DNA of 59,569 nucleotides from Halomonas sp. DQ26W (lineage in GTDB: Bacteria > Pseudomonadota > Gammaproteobacteria > Pseudomonadales > Halomonadaceae): assembly GCF_003339685.1 (NCBI RefSeq), contig NZ_QPKI01000027.1, positions 1 to 59,569 of the forward strand. Direction: 5' to 3'. Positions 17,246 through 25,333 of the stretch are shown here, one piece after another. The first letter of the stretch is position 1. Each line of letters starts with the position of its first letter. Position numbers and translations under genes: made by a program. The notes beneath the pieces are model-generated. The model searched no databases and had not been told where the DNA came from. It saw only the letters and a list, made by a program, of their open reading frames with translations.

Positions 17246-18148
17246 TCACTCCTCCTCGCCGGCGCGGAAGAGTTTCTGAATGCTGGAGAAGTCCTTGCCG
17301 CCGTGGCCCTGTGATGCGTGAAGGGCGAAGAGGTTACGCGCCTGGGAGCCCATCGGCACTGTGGCTTTGCTTCCCAGGGCAAGTTCCCAGGCAAGCCCCA
17401 GGTCCTTGGCCATCAGGTCGGTCAGGAAACCGCCCTGGTAATCACGGGACGCCGCAGAGCCCTCCATGACGCCGGGCCAGGGGTTGTAGACGTTCAGCGC
17501 CCAGTTGCCGCCGCTGCTCTGCTTCATGATCTCCGAGAGCACGGCGGGGTCGAGGCCGTTTTTCACGCCCAGCGCCAGGGCTTCGGCGGTGCCGCTCATC
17601 AGTATCCCCAGCAGCATGTTGTTGCAGATCTTCGCTACCTGACCCGAGCCGACTTCGCCCGCGTGGAAGATGTTCTTGCCCATGCCTTCCAGCACCGACC
17701 TTGCCTGCTCGAACCCGTCTTCGGTGCCACCGACGATGAAGGTCAAGGTGCCGGCCTGGGCCCCGCCCACACCGCCCGAGACGGGGGCATCAAGGTATGT
17801 CAGCCCACGCTCGGCAGCGGCGGCGCCGACGAAGCGGGCGTCCTCCGGCGAGATGGTCGAGGCATCGATGATCAGCGGCTTGCCTTCGAGGGCATCGAAC
17901 AAGCCCGGTGCCGTGTCACGGCCGAGATAGAGTCGCCTTACATGCTGGCCGGCGGGCAGCATCGAAATGACGACCTCCGCACCACTGGCAGCGCTCTGGG
18001 CGCTGGCGCAAGCGTGGGCACCAGCCTTCTCCAGGCTCTTCATGGCCGCATCCACCAGGTCAAAGACGCTGACCTCATGGCCGGCCTTGACCAGGTTGGC
18101 GGCCATCGGCGCGCCCATGTTACCCAGTCCGATAAAGGCGATTTTCAT
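17246..18148 (-). CDS. mmsB: 3-hydroxyisobutyrate dehydrogenase
   Basis: 300 residues. NAD-dependent oxidation of 3-hydroxyisobutyrate to methylmalonate semialdehyde in valine catabolism. The N-terminal Rossmann motif is IGLGNMGAPMAANLVKAGH; the substrate-binding signature is LDAPVSGGVGGAQAGTL; the catalytic Lys lies in GSGQVAKICNNMLLGI; the C-terminal helical domain has LAWELALGSKATVPMG. It is the last gene of a co-directional set with the HIBYL-CoA hydrolase and acyl-CoA dehydrogenase, giving three consecutive steps from isobutyryl-CoA minus the enoyl-CoA hydratase. No mmsA is present in the window. The array of palindromic repeats starts six bases past its stop. Confidence 0.95.
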   Translation of the reverse strand: MKIAFIGLGNMGAPMAANLVKAGHEVSVFDLVDAAMKSLEKAGAHACASAQSAASGAEVVISMLPAGQHVRRLYLGRDTAPGLFDALEGKPLIIDASTISPEDARFVGAAAAERGLTYLDAPVSGGVGGAQAGTLTFIVGGTEDGFEQARSVLEGMGKNIFHAGEVGSGQVAKICNNMLLGILMSGTAEALALGVKNGLDPAVLSEIMKQSSGGNWALNVYNPWPGVMEGSAASRDYQGGFLTDLMAKDLGLAWELALGSKATVPMGSQARNLFALHASQGHGGKDFSSIQKLFRAGEEE

Positions 18149-18205
18149 GCGAGTTGCTCCTGAGAGTCATTAATGATTGTTGGTTCCAGCCGATAGACCG
18201 AGCGT

Positions 18206-19360
18206 TCAATTTACGCGTTCGCCTGTGCCGAGGTCACGCAACGGATGGGCCTCGCTGCTCCACAATGGGGCCATCAGGGCATCCAGATCAGACTGCGGCA
18301 CGCTGTCGACATCGGCGTGCTGCCACTTGGGGTTCTTGTCCTTGTCGACCAGCAGTGCGCGCACGCCCTCGGCCACATCTCCCTGCCGACAGCACTGTAC
18401 CGACAGGTTCAGCTCATCGCGGAAGGCGTCGGCCAGGCTGGTATGACGATGGCGATCCAGCATCAGCCAGACCAGGTGCGCACTAAGCGGACTGCCGGCC
18501 TCGAGCCGCGCTCGGTTGGCTGCAAGCCAGGCATCTTCACGCACATCGCGAAGGATCTGCTTTACCGCAGTAGGCGCATCGATCTGCCCCACCACGTTCT
18601 GGATATGGTCGAGATACGGCCATACCTGTGCCTGGGGCGCCTGGGAGCGATCCTCCAACTCGTCGACCGCCGCTTGCACACCGGCGCGCAGATCCCGCGG
18701 GGTGCGCGCGCCGTAGTCGGCTACGCCCAAGGCTTCCAGCAGGGCATCGCGTCGATCGCCGGGCACGAAGTGGTCGGCCATACCCAGGTCCAGGGCGTCC
18801 CTGGCATTCAGCTGCGCGCCGGTGATGCCTAGATAGGCACCGACACCGGGAGGCATGCGATTGAGGAACCAACTGGCACCGATATCGGGATAGAGGCCGA
18901 TGGTGATCTCCGGCATGGCGATGCGCGTGGCTTCGGTCACGATCCGGTGCGAAGCACCCGCCATCAGGCCCAGGCCGCCGCCCATGATGATGCCGTCACC
19001 CCAGAGCAGGATGGGCTTGGGGTAGGTATGTATCCGGTAGTCGAGACGATATTCCGTGGTGAAGTAGGTCTCGGCGAAGACGCTGTCACGCCCTGACTCA
19101 CGGTTCTCACCCTCTTCGGTCATGGAGCGATATAGCGCCACCACGTCGCCGCCGGCGCAGAAGGCCTTCTCCCCCGCCCCCTCCAGCCACACCGCCACGA
19201 TGCTGCGATCCACCGCCCAGGCGTCGAGCTTGGCCATGAGCTGCTGCGCCATTGTCAGCGTCAGGGCATTGAGCGATTTCGGCGCATTGAGGGTGGCCAC
19301 GCCTATCCGCCCACCATCCCGTGTGGGGCGCTCGTCGAAGATGACCGCAAGTTCCGTCAT
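18206..19360 (-). CDS. 3-hydroxyisobutyryl-CoA hydrolase (enoyl-CoA hydratase/isomerase superfamily)
   Basis: 384 residues from the ATG at 19360 with AGGAG upstream. The length and motifs separate it from short crotonases: GEKAFCAGGDVVALY forms the first oxyanion-hole strand, GDGIIMGGGLGLMAGASHRI the second, and PEITIGLYPDIGASWFLNRMP carries the Glu and Asp typical of HIBYL-CoA hydrolases. It frees 3-hydroxyisobutyrate from its CoA ester, feeding the dehydrogenase encoded next. The open frame continues upstream into the antisense of the acyl-CoA dehydrogenase gene, but homology starts at MTELAVIFDERP. Confidence 0.92.
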   Translation of the reverse strand: MTELAVIFDERPTRDGGRIGVATLNAPKSLNALTLTMAQQLMAKLDAWAVDRSIVAVWLEGAGEKAFCAGGDVVALYRSMTEEGENRESGRDSVFAETYFTTEYRLDYRIHTYPKPILLWGDGIIMGGGLGLMAGASHRIVTEATRIAMPEITIGLYPDIGASWFLNRMPPGVGAYLGITGAQLNARDALDLGMADHFVPGDRRDALLEALGVADYGARTPRDLRAGVQAAVDELEDRSQAPQAQVWPYLDHIQNVVGQIDAPTAVKQILRDVREDAWLAANRARLEAGSPLSAHLVWLMLDRHRHTSLADAFRDELNLSVQCCRQGDVAEGVRALLVDKDKNPKWQHADVDSVPQSDLDALMAPLWSSEAHPLRDLGTGERVN

Positions 19361-19388
19361 GCAACTGCTCTCCTGGTTATTATCAGTA

Positions 19389-19424
19389 GCCTTACTGCAA
19401 TGCCTCGTCTTACTGCAATGCTTC
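19389..19424. repeat. 18-bp tandem duplication at the acyl-CoA dehydrogenase stop codon
   Basis: Two near-identical 18-bp copies, 19389-19406 and 19407-19424, share TTACTGCAATGC. The right copy holds the last codons and TAA stop of the acyl-CoA dehydrogenase (minus strand); the left copy repeats them, stop included, in the intergenic gap. Confidence 0.8.
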
Positions 19425-20576
19425 GATGACGCCATCCGCCAGCAGGCGGCGGGCCACGATAACCCGCATGATTTCGTTGGTGCCCTCGAGAATCTGGTGT
19501 ACACGGGTATCTCGCACCATGCGCTCCAGCGGGAACTCCCTGAGATAACCGTAGCCGCCATGAAGCTGGAGGGCTTCGTTGCAGACGTTGAAACCCATAT
19601 CGGTGGCGAACCGCTTGGCCATGGCACAATGGGCGGTAGCATCAGGGTCATTGTTATCAAGCCGCCATGCCGCCTGGCGAACCATGAGCCTTGCCGCCAT
19701 GAGTTCGGTGGCCATGTCGGCAAGCTTGAACTGCAGCGCCTGGAAACTCGTCAGTTCCCGACCAAACTGCTTGCGATCGCCCATGTAATCGCGAGCCAGG
19801 GTCAGCGCCTGCTGAGCGGCACCCAATGAACAGCTGGCGATATTGAGCCTTCCACCGTCAAGCCCCTTCATGGCCAACTTGAAGCCCTCGCCTTCGTCAC
19901 CCAGGCGATTGCCGACCGGCACACGCACACCATCGAAACTGACCAGACGTGTCGGCTGACTCTTCCAGCCCATCTTCTCTTCGTTCTTGCCGTATTCGAT
20001 ACCTGCTGCATCGGCCGGCACCAGAATCGCGGAAATGCCGCCCGCCCCGCTATCGGGCCCGCCGGTGCGCGCCATGACGATGAGCACGTCGTTGGCCCCG
20101 GCCCCCGATATGAACATCTTGGAACCGCTGATAACGTATTCGTCGCCCTCTCGTACGGCTTTCGTGCGCAAGCTTGCCGCATCTGAACCGGAACCGGGCT
20201 CGGTGAGGCAGTAGCAACCCAGGCACTCTCCGCTGACCAGCCGCTCCACCCACGCTTCGCGCAATACCTCGTTGCCCCAGCTTGCCACCATCCAGGCCAC
20301 CATGTTGTGGATGGTAAGATAGGCGGTAGTCGAGATGCAGCCCCGGGATAGCTGTTCGAAAATCAGCGAGGCGTCCAGGCGAGACAGCCCCAGGCCTCCC
20401 CGCTCTTCGGGGATGTAGATGCCGAGAAACCCCGCCTCGCCGGCGCGGCGAATGACCTCCACCGGGAAATGCGAGGTGGCGTCCCATTCGGCAGCATGAT
20501 CGGCAAGTTCGGCCCTGCTGAAATCGGCGGCCGCCTGAACGAGCGCCTTCTGGTCATCGGTCAGCGAAAAGTCCAT
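19410..20576 (-). CDS. Acyl-CoA dehydrogenase, probably isobutyryl-CoA dehydrogenase
   Basis: 388 residues from the ATG at 20576 (GAGGA upstream). FAD enzyme of the short/branched-chain class: YCLTEPGSGSDAASL binds flavin and substrate, SGSKMFISGAGAND follows, GGRLNIASCSLGAAQQAL and YMGDRKQFGRELTSFQALQFKLADM are the usual helices, and QILEGTNEIMRVIVARRLL contains the catalytic Glu. Because it leads a set ending in the hydrolase and mmsB, isobutyryl-CoA to methacrylyl-CoA in valine degradation is the most likely reaction. It is divergent from a LiuR-like regulator, with two palindromes in the 259-bp intergenic region. Confidence 0.9.
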   Translation of the reverse strand: MDFSLTDDQKALVQAAADFSRAELADHAAEWDATSHFPVEVIRRAGEAGFLGIYIPEERGGLGLSRLDASLIFEQLSRGCISTTAYLTIHNMVAWMVASWGNEVLREAWVERLVSGECLGCYCLTEPGSGSDAASLRTKAVREGDEYVISGSKMFISGAGANDVLIVMARTGGPDSGAGGISAILVPADAAGIEYGKNEEKMGWKSQPTRLVSFDGVRVPVGNRLGDEGEGFKLAMKGLDGGRLNIASCSLGAAQQALTLARDYMGDRKQFGRELTSFQALQFKLADMATELMAARLMVRQAAWRLDNNDPDATAHCAMAKRFATDMGFNVCNEALQLHGGYGYLREFPLERMVRDTRVHQILEGTNEIMRVIVARRLLADGVIEALQ

Positions 20577-20696
20577 CGGGGTATCCTCATGTATCGACTG
20601 AATGGTTCGACCGAGATGTTCGATCCGATAGTAGTAGTTGAGTGGTCGCCCGATTGCCATGTGTCGCGAGACCCATTAAGGCGCCGGATGGCAACC

Positions 20697-20716
20697 AACC
20701 TAGCACTTGCTAGGTT
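20697..20716. promoter_or_regulatory. Perfect inverted repeat, candidate operator 1 of the valine gene region
   Basis: AACCTAGCA and TGCTAGGTT form 9-bp inverted arms around CT. It lies about 120 bp upstream of the acyl-CoA dehydrogenase start and 120 bp upstream of the MerR-family gene. Its form suits a dimeric TetR-type or similar repressor; no such gene is adjacent. Confidence 0.55.
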
Positions 20717-20747
20717 TTATCGCATACATCCCTTGGTCTACAAGCAC

Positions 20748-20763
20748 TTTACGTTAACGTCAA
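20748..20763. promoter_or_regulatory. LiuR-like operator candidate
   Basis: TTTACGTTAACGTCAA contains the perfect palindrome ACGTTAACGT (20751-20760). As I recall it, the LiuR (MerR family) binding motif in Gammaproteobacteria has this ACGT-TAACGT form, and a LiuR-like gene starts 73 bp downstream, so autoregulation and control of the divergent dehydrogenase operon are likely. Confidence 0.65.
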
Positions 20764-20835
20764 CGTCGTCTAGTGTTGCGGAAGTAAGTGGAGGGAAACC
20801 GTTAGACGGCCCACCCAGTCACAGGAAAGGTAGCA

Positions 20836-21276
20836 ATGAGCATATCCGAACCGGAAGCCACAACTGCAGTCAATGGCAGTCTGCCACGGCAGCGCCGCAC
20901 CTACTCCATCGGCGAACTGGCCCGGATGTTCGAGGTGACTCCACGCACCATCCGTTTCTACGAGCAGGAAGGCCTGTTGGCGCCTGAGCGTCGGGGCCAG
21001 ACTCGCATCTATCATGAAAAGGACCGGGTACGTCTCAAGCTGACCCTGCGCGGCAAGCGACTTGGCTTCTCGCTGGCCGAAATTCGCGAAGTCATCGAGA
21101 TGTATGACGCCATGCCCGATGGAAACGCGCGCCAGCTCAAGCGCCTCCTGGAAATACTCGCCGACAAGCGCACCAACATGGAGCGCCAGCTCGAGGACAT
21201 CCGGCTGATGCAGCGAGAGCTCGATGACGTGGAGTTACGGGCGCGCGACGTTCTCGAACGCCTGGACCAGGCGTGA
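20836..21276 (+). CDS. liuR: MerR-family regulator, LiuR-like
   Basis: 146 residues. The winged helix-turn-helix is clear: YSIGELARMFEVTPRTIRFYEQEGLL, broken here into the SIGELA recognition start and TIRFYE, then RRGQTRIYHEKDRVRLKLTLRGKRLGFSLAEIREVI. A C-terminal coiled-coil dimerisation helix (residues 95-145) follows. It lacks the Cys clusters of metal-sensing MerR proteins. Regulators with this sequence style control leucine/isovalerate and other branched-chain catabolic genes. Here it is divergent from valine-pathway genes and upstream of an acyl-CoA synthetase; an ACGTTAACGT palindrome sits in front of it. Confidence 0.82.
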   Translation: MSISEPEATTAVNGSLPRQRRTYSIGELARMFEVTPRTIRFYEQEGLLAPERRGQTRIYHEKDRVRLKLTLRGKRLGFSLAEIREVIEMYDAMPDGNARQLKRLLEILADKRTNMERQLEDIRLMQRELDDVELRARDVLERLDQA

Positions 21277-21390
21277 TCCGTCACCGCCGGATTATCGCTC
21301 AGCGGATAGTGGCCGGGCATTGCAATCCTGCAAACGGCCTGTGAAACCAGTTTTCAGATCTATTCTTGCAACAACAAGACGGGTAACACC

Positions 21391-23094
21391 ATGACACGCC
21401 AACACTCACAGAATCGCGTCCAGAACAGTTATGTCAGCGGTATCAGCGATACCCCCCTCAAAGGACAAACTATCGGCGACTGTTTCGACGAGACAGTCGC
21501 TCGCTTTCCCGACGGAGATGCCCTGCTCAGCCTGCACCAGGGTCTGCGCTACACCTGGACGGAGCTGCAGCAGGCGGTGGATGAGGCGGCTCGCGCCCTG
21601 CTGGCACTAGGCGTGGTGAAAGGTGACCGTGTGGGTATCTGGTCACCCAACTGCGCCGAGTGGACCATCACTCAGTTCGCGACCGCCAAGATCGGCGCGG
21701 TACTAGTCAACATCAACCCCAGCTATCGTACCCACGAGCTGGCGTATGCACTCAAGCAATCGGGCGCCTCGACGCTGGTCCTGCAAGGAAAGTTCAAGTC
21801 GTCTGACTATGTGGCCACCCTCGCTGAGCTGGCCCCGGAGCTGCATGATGGGGTACCGGGCACCCTCTCCTGCGCACACCTTCCCGAGCTCAAGCGGGTG
21901 GTCTGCCTGGATGCCAACCTTGCCTTGCCCGGCATGTTCACCTGGGAGGGCCTACTGAGCCATGCCGACCAGGTCTCAGCCGAGAACCTTGCAGAAGTCC
22001 AGGGTACCCTGCAGTTCGACGACCCGATCAATATCCAGTATACCTCCGGCACCACCGGAGCTCCCAAGGGTGCTACCCTCTCCCACCACAACATTCTCAA
22101 CAACGGCTTCTTCGTCGCCCGCACCATGGGCTTCACCGAGAAGGATCGCCTGGTCATTCCGGTGCCGCTCTACCACTGCTTCGGCATGGTGATGGGCAAC
22201 CTGGGTTGCGTGACCCATGGCGCCACCATGATCTACCCGGGCGACGGCTTCGAACCTGAGGCGACGCTCAAGGCGGTCTCAGACGAGAAGGCCACGGCCC
22301 TGTATGGCGTGCCCACCATGTTCATCGCCGAACTGGAGCATCCGAATTTCGCTGAATACGACCTCTCGACCTTGCGCACCGGGATCATGGCCGGCTCGAT
22401 CTGCCCCATCGAGGTAATGCGGCAGGTCATCGACAAGATGAACATGGAAGACGTAACCATCTGCTACGGCATGACCGAGACCAGCCCGGTCAGCTTCCAG
22501 ACCCAGACCGATGCGCCGCTTGATAAGCGCGTGACCACAGTGGGTACGATCCACCCACACCTGGAGGTCAAGCTGGTCAGTCCCGAGACGGGTGCGGTGG
22601 TGCCGCGTGGCGAGACCGGCGAACTCTGTACCCGCGGCTATAGCGTGATGCTGGGCTACTGGGAGAACGAAGAAGCCACCGCCAAGTCCATCGACGCCGC
22701 CGGCTGGATGCATACTGGCGATCTGGCGACCATGGATGAAGAGGGCTATGTGGCCATCGTCGGGCGCATCAAGGACATGATCATTCGCGGCGGCGAGAAC
22801 ATTTACCCCCGCGAGATCGAGGATTTCCTGTATACCCACCCGGCTATCTCCGATGTTCAGGTAATCGGCGTTCCTGATGAGAAATACGGCGAAGAGGTAA
22901 TGGCCTGGGTCAAGCTCAGCGAAGGCCAGCAGCTGACCGGCGATGAGCTAAAGGAGTTCTGCAAAGGCAAAATCGCCCACTACAAGGTGCCGCGCTACGT
23001 GAAGTTCGTCGACGAGTTCCCGATGACCGTCACCGGCAAGATCCAGAAGTTCAAGATGCGCGAGGAAGCCACCCACGAGCTGGGGCTGGCGTGA
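21391..23094 (+). CDS. Acyl-CoA synthetase (AMP-forming, ACSF2-like)
   Basis: 567 residues. An adenylate-forming enzyme that activates a carboxylic acid with ATP and CoA. It shows the P-loop-like [29 protein letters not shown] for adenine binding, [12 protein letters not shown] with the ribose-binding Asp, [20 protein letters not shown] hinge, and [12 protein letters not shown] with the adenylation Lys. The closest named group I can offer is medium-chain/ACSF2-type synthetases. Its place after the LiuR-like gene suggests branched or medium-chain acids as substrates, which is inference. The start has no strong ribosome site. A good terminator follows 30 bp after the stop. Confidence 0.9.
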   Translation: MTRQHSQNRVQNSYVSGISDTPLKGQTIGDCFDETVARFPDGDALLSLHQGLRYTWTELQQAVDEAARALLALGVVKGDRVGIWSPNCAEWTITQFATAKIGAVLVNINPSYRTHELAYALKQSGASTLVLQGKFKSSDYVATLAELAPELHDGVPGTLSCAHLPELKRVVCLDANLALPGMFTWEGLLSHADQVSAENLAEVQGTLQFDDPINIQYTSGTTGAPKGATLSHHNILNNGFFVARTMGFTEKDRLVIPVPLYHCFGMVMGNLGCVTHGATMIYPGDGFEPEATLKAVSDEKATALYGVPTMFIAELEHPNFAEYDLSTLRTGIMAGSICPIEVMRQVIDKMNMEDVTICYGMTETSPVSFQTQTDAPLDKRVTTVGTIHPHLEVKLVSPETGAVVPRGETGELCTRGYSVMLGYWENEEATAKSIDAAGWMHTGDLATMDEEGYVAIVGRIKDMIIRGGENIYPREIEDFLYTHPAISDVQVIGVPDEKYGEEVMAWVKLSEGQQLTGDELKEFCKGKIAHYKVPRYVKFVDEFPMTVTGKIQKFKMREEATHELGLA

Positions 23095-23121
23095 CATAAC
23101 TGCTCTGAAGTTGGATGAAAT

Positions 23122-23149
23122 AACGCTCCCGCAGGGGAGCGTTTTTTAT
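23122..23149 (+). terminator. Rho-independent terminator of the acyl-CoA synthetase gene
   Basis: AACGCTCCC pairs with GGGAGCGTT around GCAG, followed by a T-rich run (TTTTATT). A repeat array begins immediately after the last T. Confidence 0.9.
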
Positions 23150-23151
23150 TA

Positions 23152-23932
23152 GGGCGCCTGCCGGCGCCAGTCGCGACGCAGAGCGGCGCTCCAACAAGGT
23201 CAGCAGTAACCGCGCTGTAGGAGCATCTTTAGATCGCGACTGGAGGCCGCAGGACTCCCGGCGGTGTTGGTTACGTTGCGGTTATCGCCGTGGCGGCGGC
23301 CTCCGCCGGGGCGCCTGCCGGCGCCAGTCGCGATGCGGAGCAGCGCTCCGACAACGATCCTCTCCACCGACGGTGCCAAGCCGCTGTTGGAGTATCTTTA
23401 GATCACGACTGGAGGCCGCAGGACTCCCGGCGGTGTTGCCAATGCCGGCGACCACTGCCAGCGTTTCAGCCTCCGCCAAGGCGCCTGGCGGCGCCAGTCG
23501 CGACGCAGAGCGGCGCTCCAACAAGGTCAGCAGTAACCGCGCTGTAGGAGCATCTTTAGATCGCGACTGGAGGCCGAAGGACTCCCGGCGGTGTTGGTTA
23601 CGTTGCGGTTATCGCCGTTGCGGCGGCCTCCGCCGGGGCGCCTGCCGGCGCCAGTCGCGACGCAGAGCGGCGCTCCAACAAGGTCAGCAGTAACCGCGCT
23701 GTAGGAGTATCTTTAGATCACGACTGGAGGCCGCAGGCCTCCCGGCGGTGTTGCCAGTGACAGCGACCATCGCCTACGCCGTGGCCTCCGCCGGGGCGCC
23801 TGCCGGCGCCAGTCGCGACGCAGAGTCGGAGCGCCGAACCGAGCGCTCCAACAAGGAGCGCCTGTGTCGCTATCGCCGAGGCGTCTTTCCACAATGCAGT
23901 CTGTGCAGAGCAGGTTCACGCCAAAGTGTGAA
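23152..23932. repeat. BIME-like palindromic repeat array, about 4.5 units plus an extended end
   Basis: ATCTTTAGATC heads recur near 23226, 23396, 23550 and 23710, with the same two spacer types as the 16-kb array. The sequence starts directly at the acyl-CoA synthetase terminator. Its right end (about 23819-23932) carries a long head with GAGCGCCGAACCGAGCGCTCC and then roughly 95 bp that reappear, inverted, at 59079-59175, ending TTCACGCCAAAGTGTGAAG. It fills the gap between two convergent transcription units, so it may reduce read-through from either side. Confidence 0.92.
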
Positions 23933-23933
23933 G

Positions 23934-23968
23934 AACCAAAAAAAACCGCCCAGGCAAGCCGGGGCGGA
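23934..23968 (-). terminator. Rho-independent terminator of the flagellar operon (after flgL)
   Basis: Minus-strand reading: CCGCCCC...GGGCGG stem around GGCTTGCCT, then eight T. It lies 53 bp past the flgL stop and closes the flg operon. A second small hairpin (AGACC...GGTCT, 23970-23993) lies between. Confidence 0.85.
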
Positions 23969-24020
23969 AAAAGACCGTGGGCAGCGCCCGGTCTCAGGGA
24001 ACGAGGGTCACCCGGAGGGA

Positions 24021-25313
24021 TTAGAGAAAGTTGAACAGCGACAGCCCCTTGACGTCGACGAAGGCCTTCTGGGCTGCCTGCAGGCCAACCTGACGCAGGC
24101 TGTATTCGGCGATCGCCTCGTTATAGTCGAGGTCCACCAGATCGGATAGCGTCTTGTCGTAGTTCATCATGCGATTGCTGCCTACCGCATCCACCACATC
24201 CAACTCATTGAGCCGCGCGCCCATGGAAGCGCGCACCGTCAGAACGTTGTCGAGGCTGTTGTCCATCTCACGCATCACGGAGTTGATCGTATTACGGAAG
24301 TGGGCACGGTTTTCCGGCGCCCCTTCCTGATCCATCTCCAGCACGTCGATGGCGTCCTTCAGCGACTTGAACAGGTCCTGGTTGGCGCCTGCGGCATTGG
24401 CCGGACGCAGTTGGATCTGGTCGCCATCCACGGGATCACCTTCCAGCGTAATACTGATACCGCCGAAGCTGACCGATTGACCAGTCTCATACGACGCGTC
24501 GGTAACGATTGGTGTTTTATCGCCATTTTCTTCGATGGCGCTGACCGAGAAGGTCGGGCTTCCAGCACCATCGGCGCTGAACGTAAGCTCGAACGACTTG
24601 CCGAAATGCTCGTTATCAGGATCCACGCGGCTGGGCCCGGTGAAGGCAACGGTGCCCTCATTGCGAACGTGATCCTGCTGGGTGCCGAGGCTGATCGCGC
24701 CGGGTGAAGACTGCTCGGCCCTGGCGACATAGCCGGCCCCGCTGGGCACGCTCTGGAAGATAGCCTTGCCATTATCGGCCACCGGCATAAGCCGCGATGC
24801 GTCGATACGCTGCTCACGGGTGTTGCCGTCGCCGATATACTGCGTGCCCTGAACCCCTTCACCGGCAGTGCGGGCAAACGGCGCGGAATCGTCGCGATAG
24901 CCGCCGAACAAATAGCGACCATTGCCGTCGGTGGCATTGGCCTGGCCGATCAGCGTCTCGTAGATGCCGCGCAGCTCGCTTGCCACCGACTGTCGGTCGA
25001 CATCGCTCAGGGTATCGCTCGCCGCCTGGACCAGCAGCGTCTTGGCGCTGGTCACGGCATCGCTGACGCTGTTTAGGACGCTTTCCGCCTGTGACAGCGA
25101 ATTGCGGGCGGAGATCCGTGCATCGGCGAACTGTTGTGTGATGGCCTTGGCCTGGGAAACGCCCACGGCCCGTGACGAAGCCTGGGGGTCGTCGGAAGGG
25201 TTGACCACCCGACGCCCACTGGCGATCTGCTGACCGACCTTGAGAAAGTCGCCCTGCTGACGGTTCATGGCCGAGACACTCTGCTCGAACATGGTGACGG
25301 TGCTGATACGCAT
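24021..25313 (-). CDS. flgL: Flagellar hook-associated protein 3 (hook-filament junction)
   Basis: 430 residues. Second junction protein between hook and filament. The N-terminus MRISTVTMFEQSVSAMN and the following GQQIASGRRVVNPSDDPQASSRAV are flagellin-type D0/D1 helices, and the C-terminus DYNEAIAEYSLRQVGLQAAQKAF is the paired D0 helix. The variable middle (residues 130-320) is larger than in enteric FlgL. It follows flgK by 20 bp and shares its sigma-28 promoter; export is by the flagellar type III apparatus, with FlgN (36497-36946) as the expected chaperone. Confidence 0.95.
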   Translation of the reverse strand: MRISTVTMFEQSVSAMNRQQGDFLKVGQQIASGRRVVNPSDDPQASSRAVGVSQAKAITQQFADARISARNSLSQAESVLNSVSDAVTSAKTLLVQAASDTLSDVDRQSVASELRGIYETLIGQANATDGNGRYLFGGYRDDSAPFARTAGEGVQGTQYIGDGNTREQRIDASRLMPVADNGKAIFQSVPSGAGYVARAEQSSPGAISLGTQQDHVRNEGTVAFTGPSRVDPDNEHFGKSFELTFSADGAGSPTFSVSAIEENGDKTPIVTDASYETGQSVSFGGISITLEGDPVDGDQIQLRPANAAGANQDLFKSLKDAIDVLEMDQEGAPENRAHFRNTINSVMREMDNSLDNVLTVRASMGARLNELDVVDAVGSNRMMNYDKTLSDLVDLDYNEAIAEYSLRQVGLQAAQKAFVDVKGLSLFNFL

Positions 25314-25333
25314 CGTGCTGGACTCCCTTCGAA

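Noticed and set aside
18206..19723. 505-residue version of the HIBYL-CoA hydrolase
   Set aside because: The extra N-terminus is antisense of the acyl-CoA dehydrogenase; the true ATG with AGGAG is at 19360.
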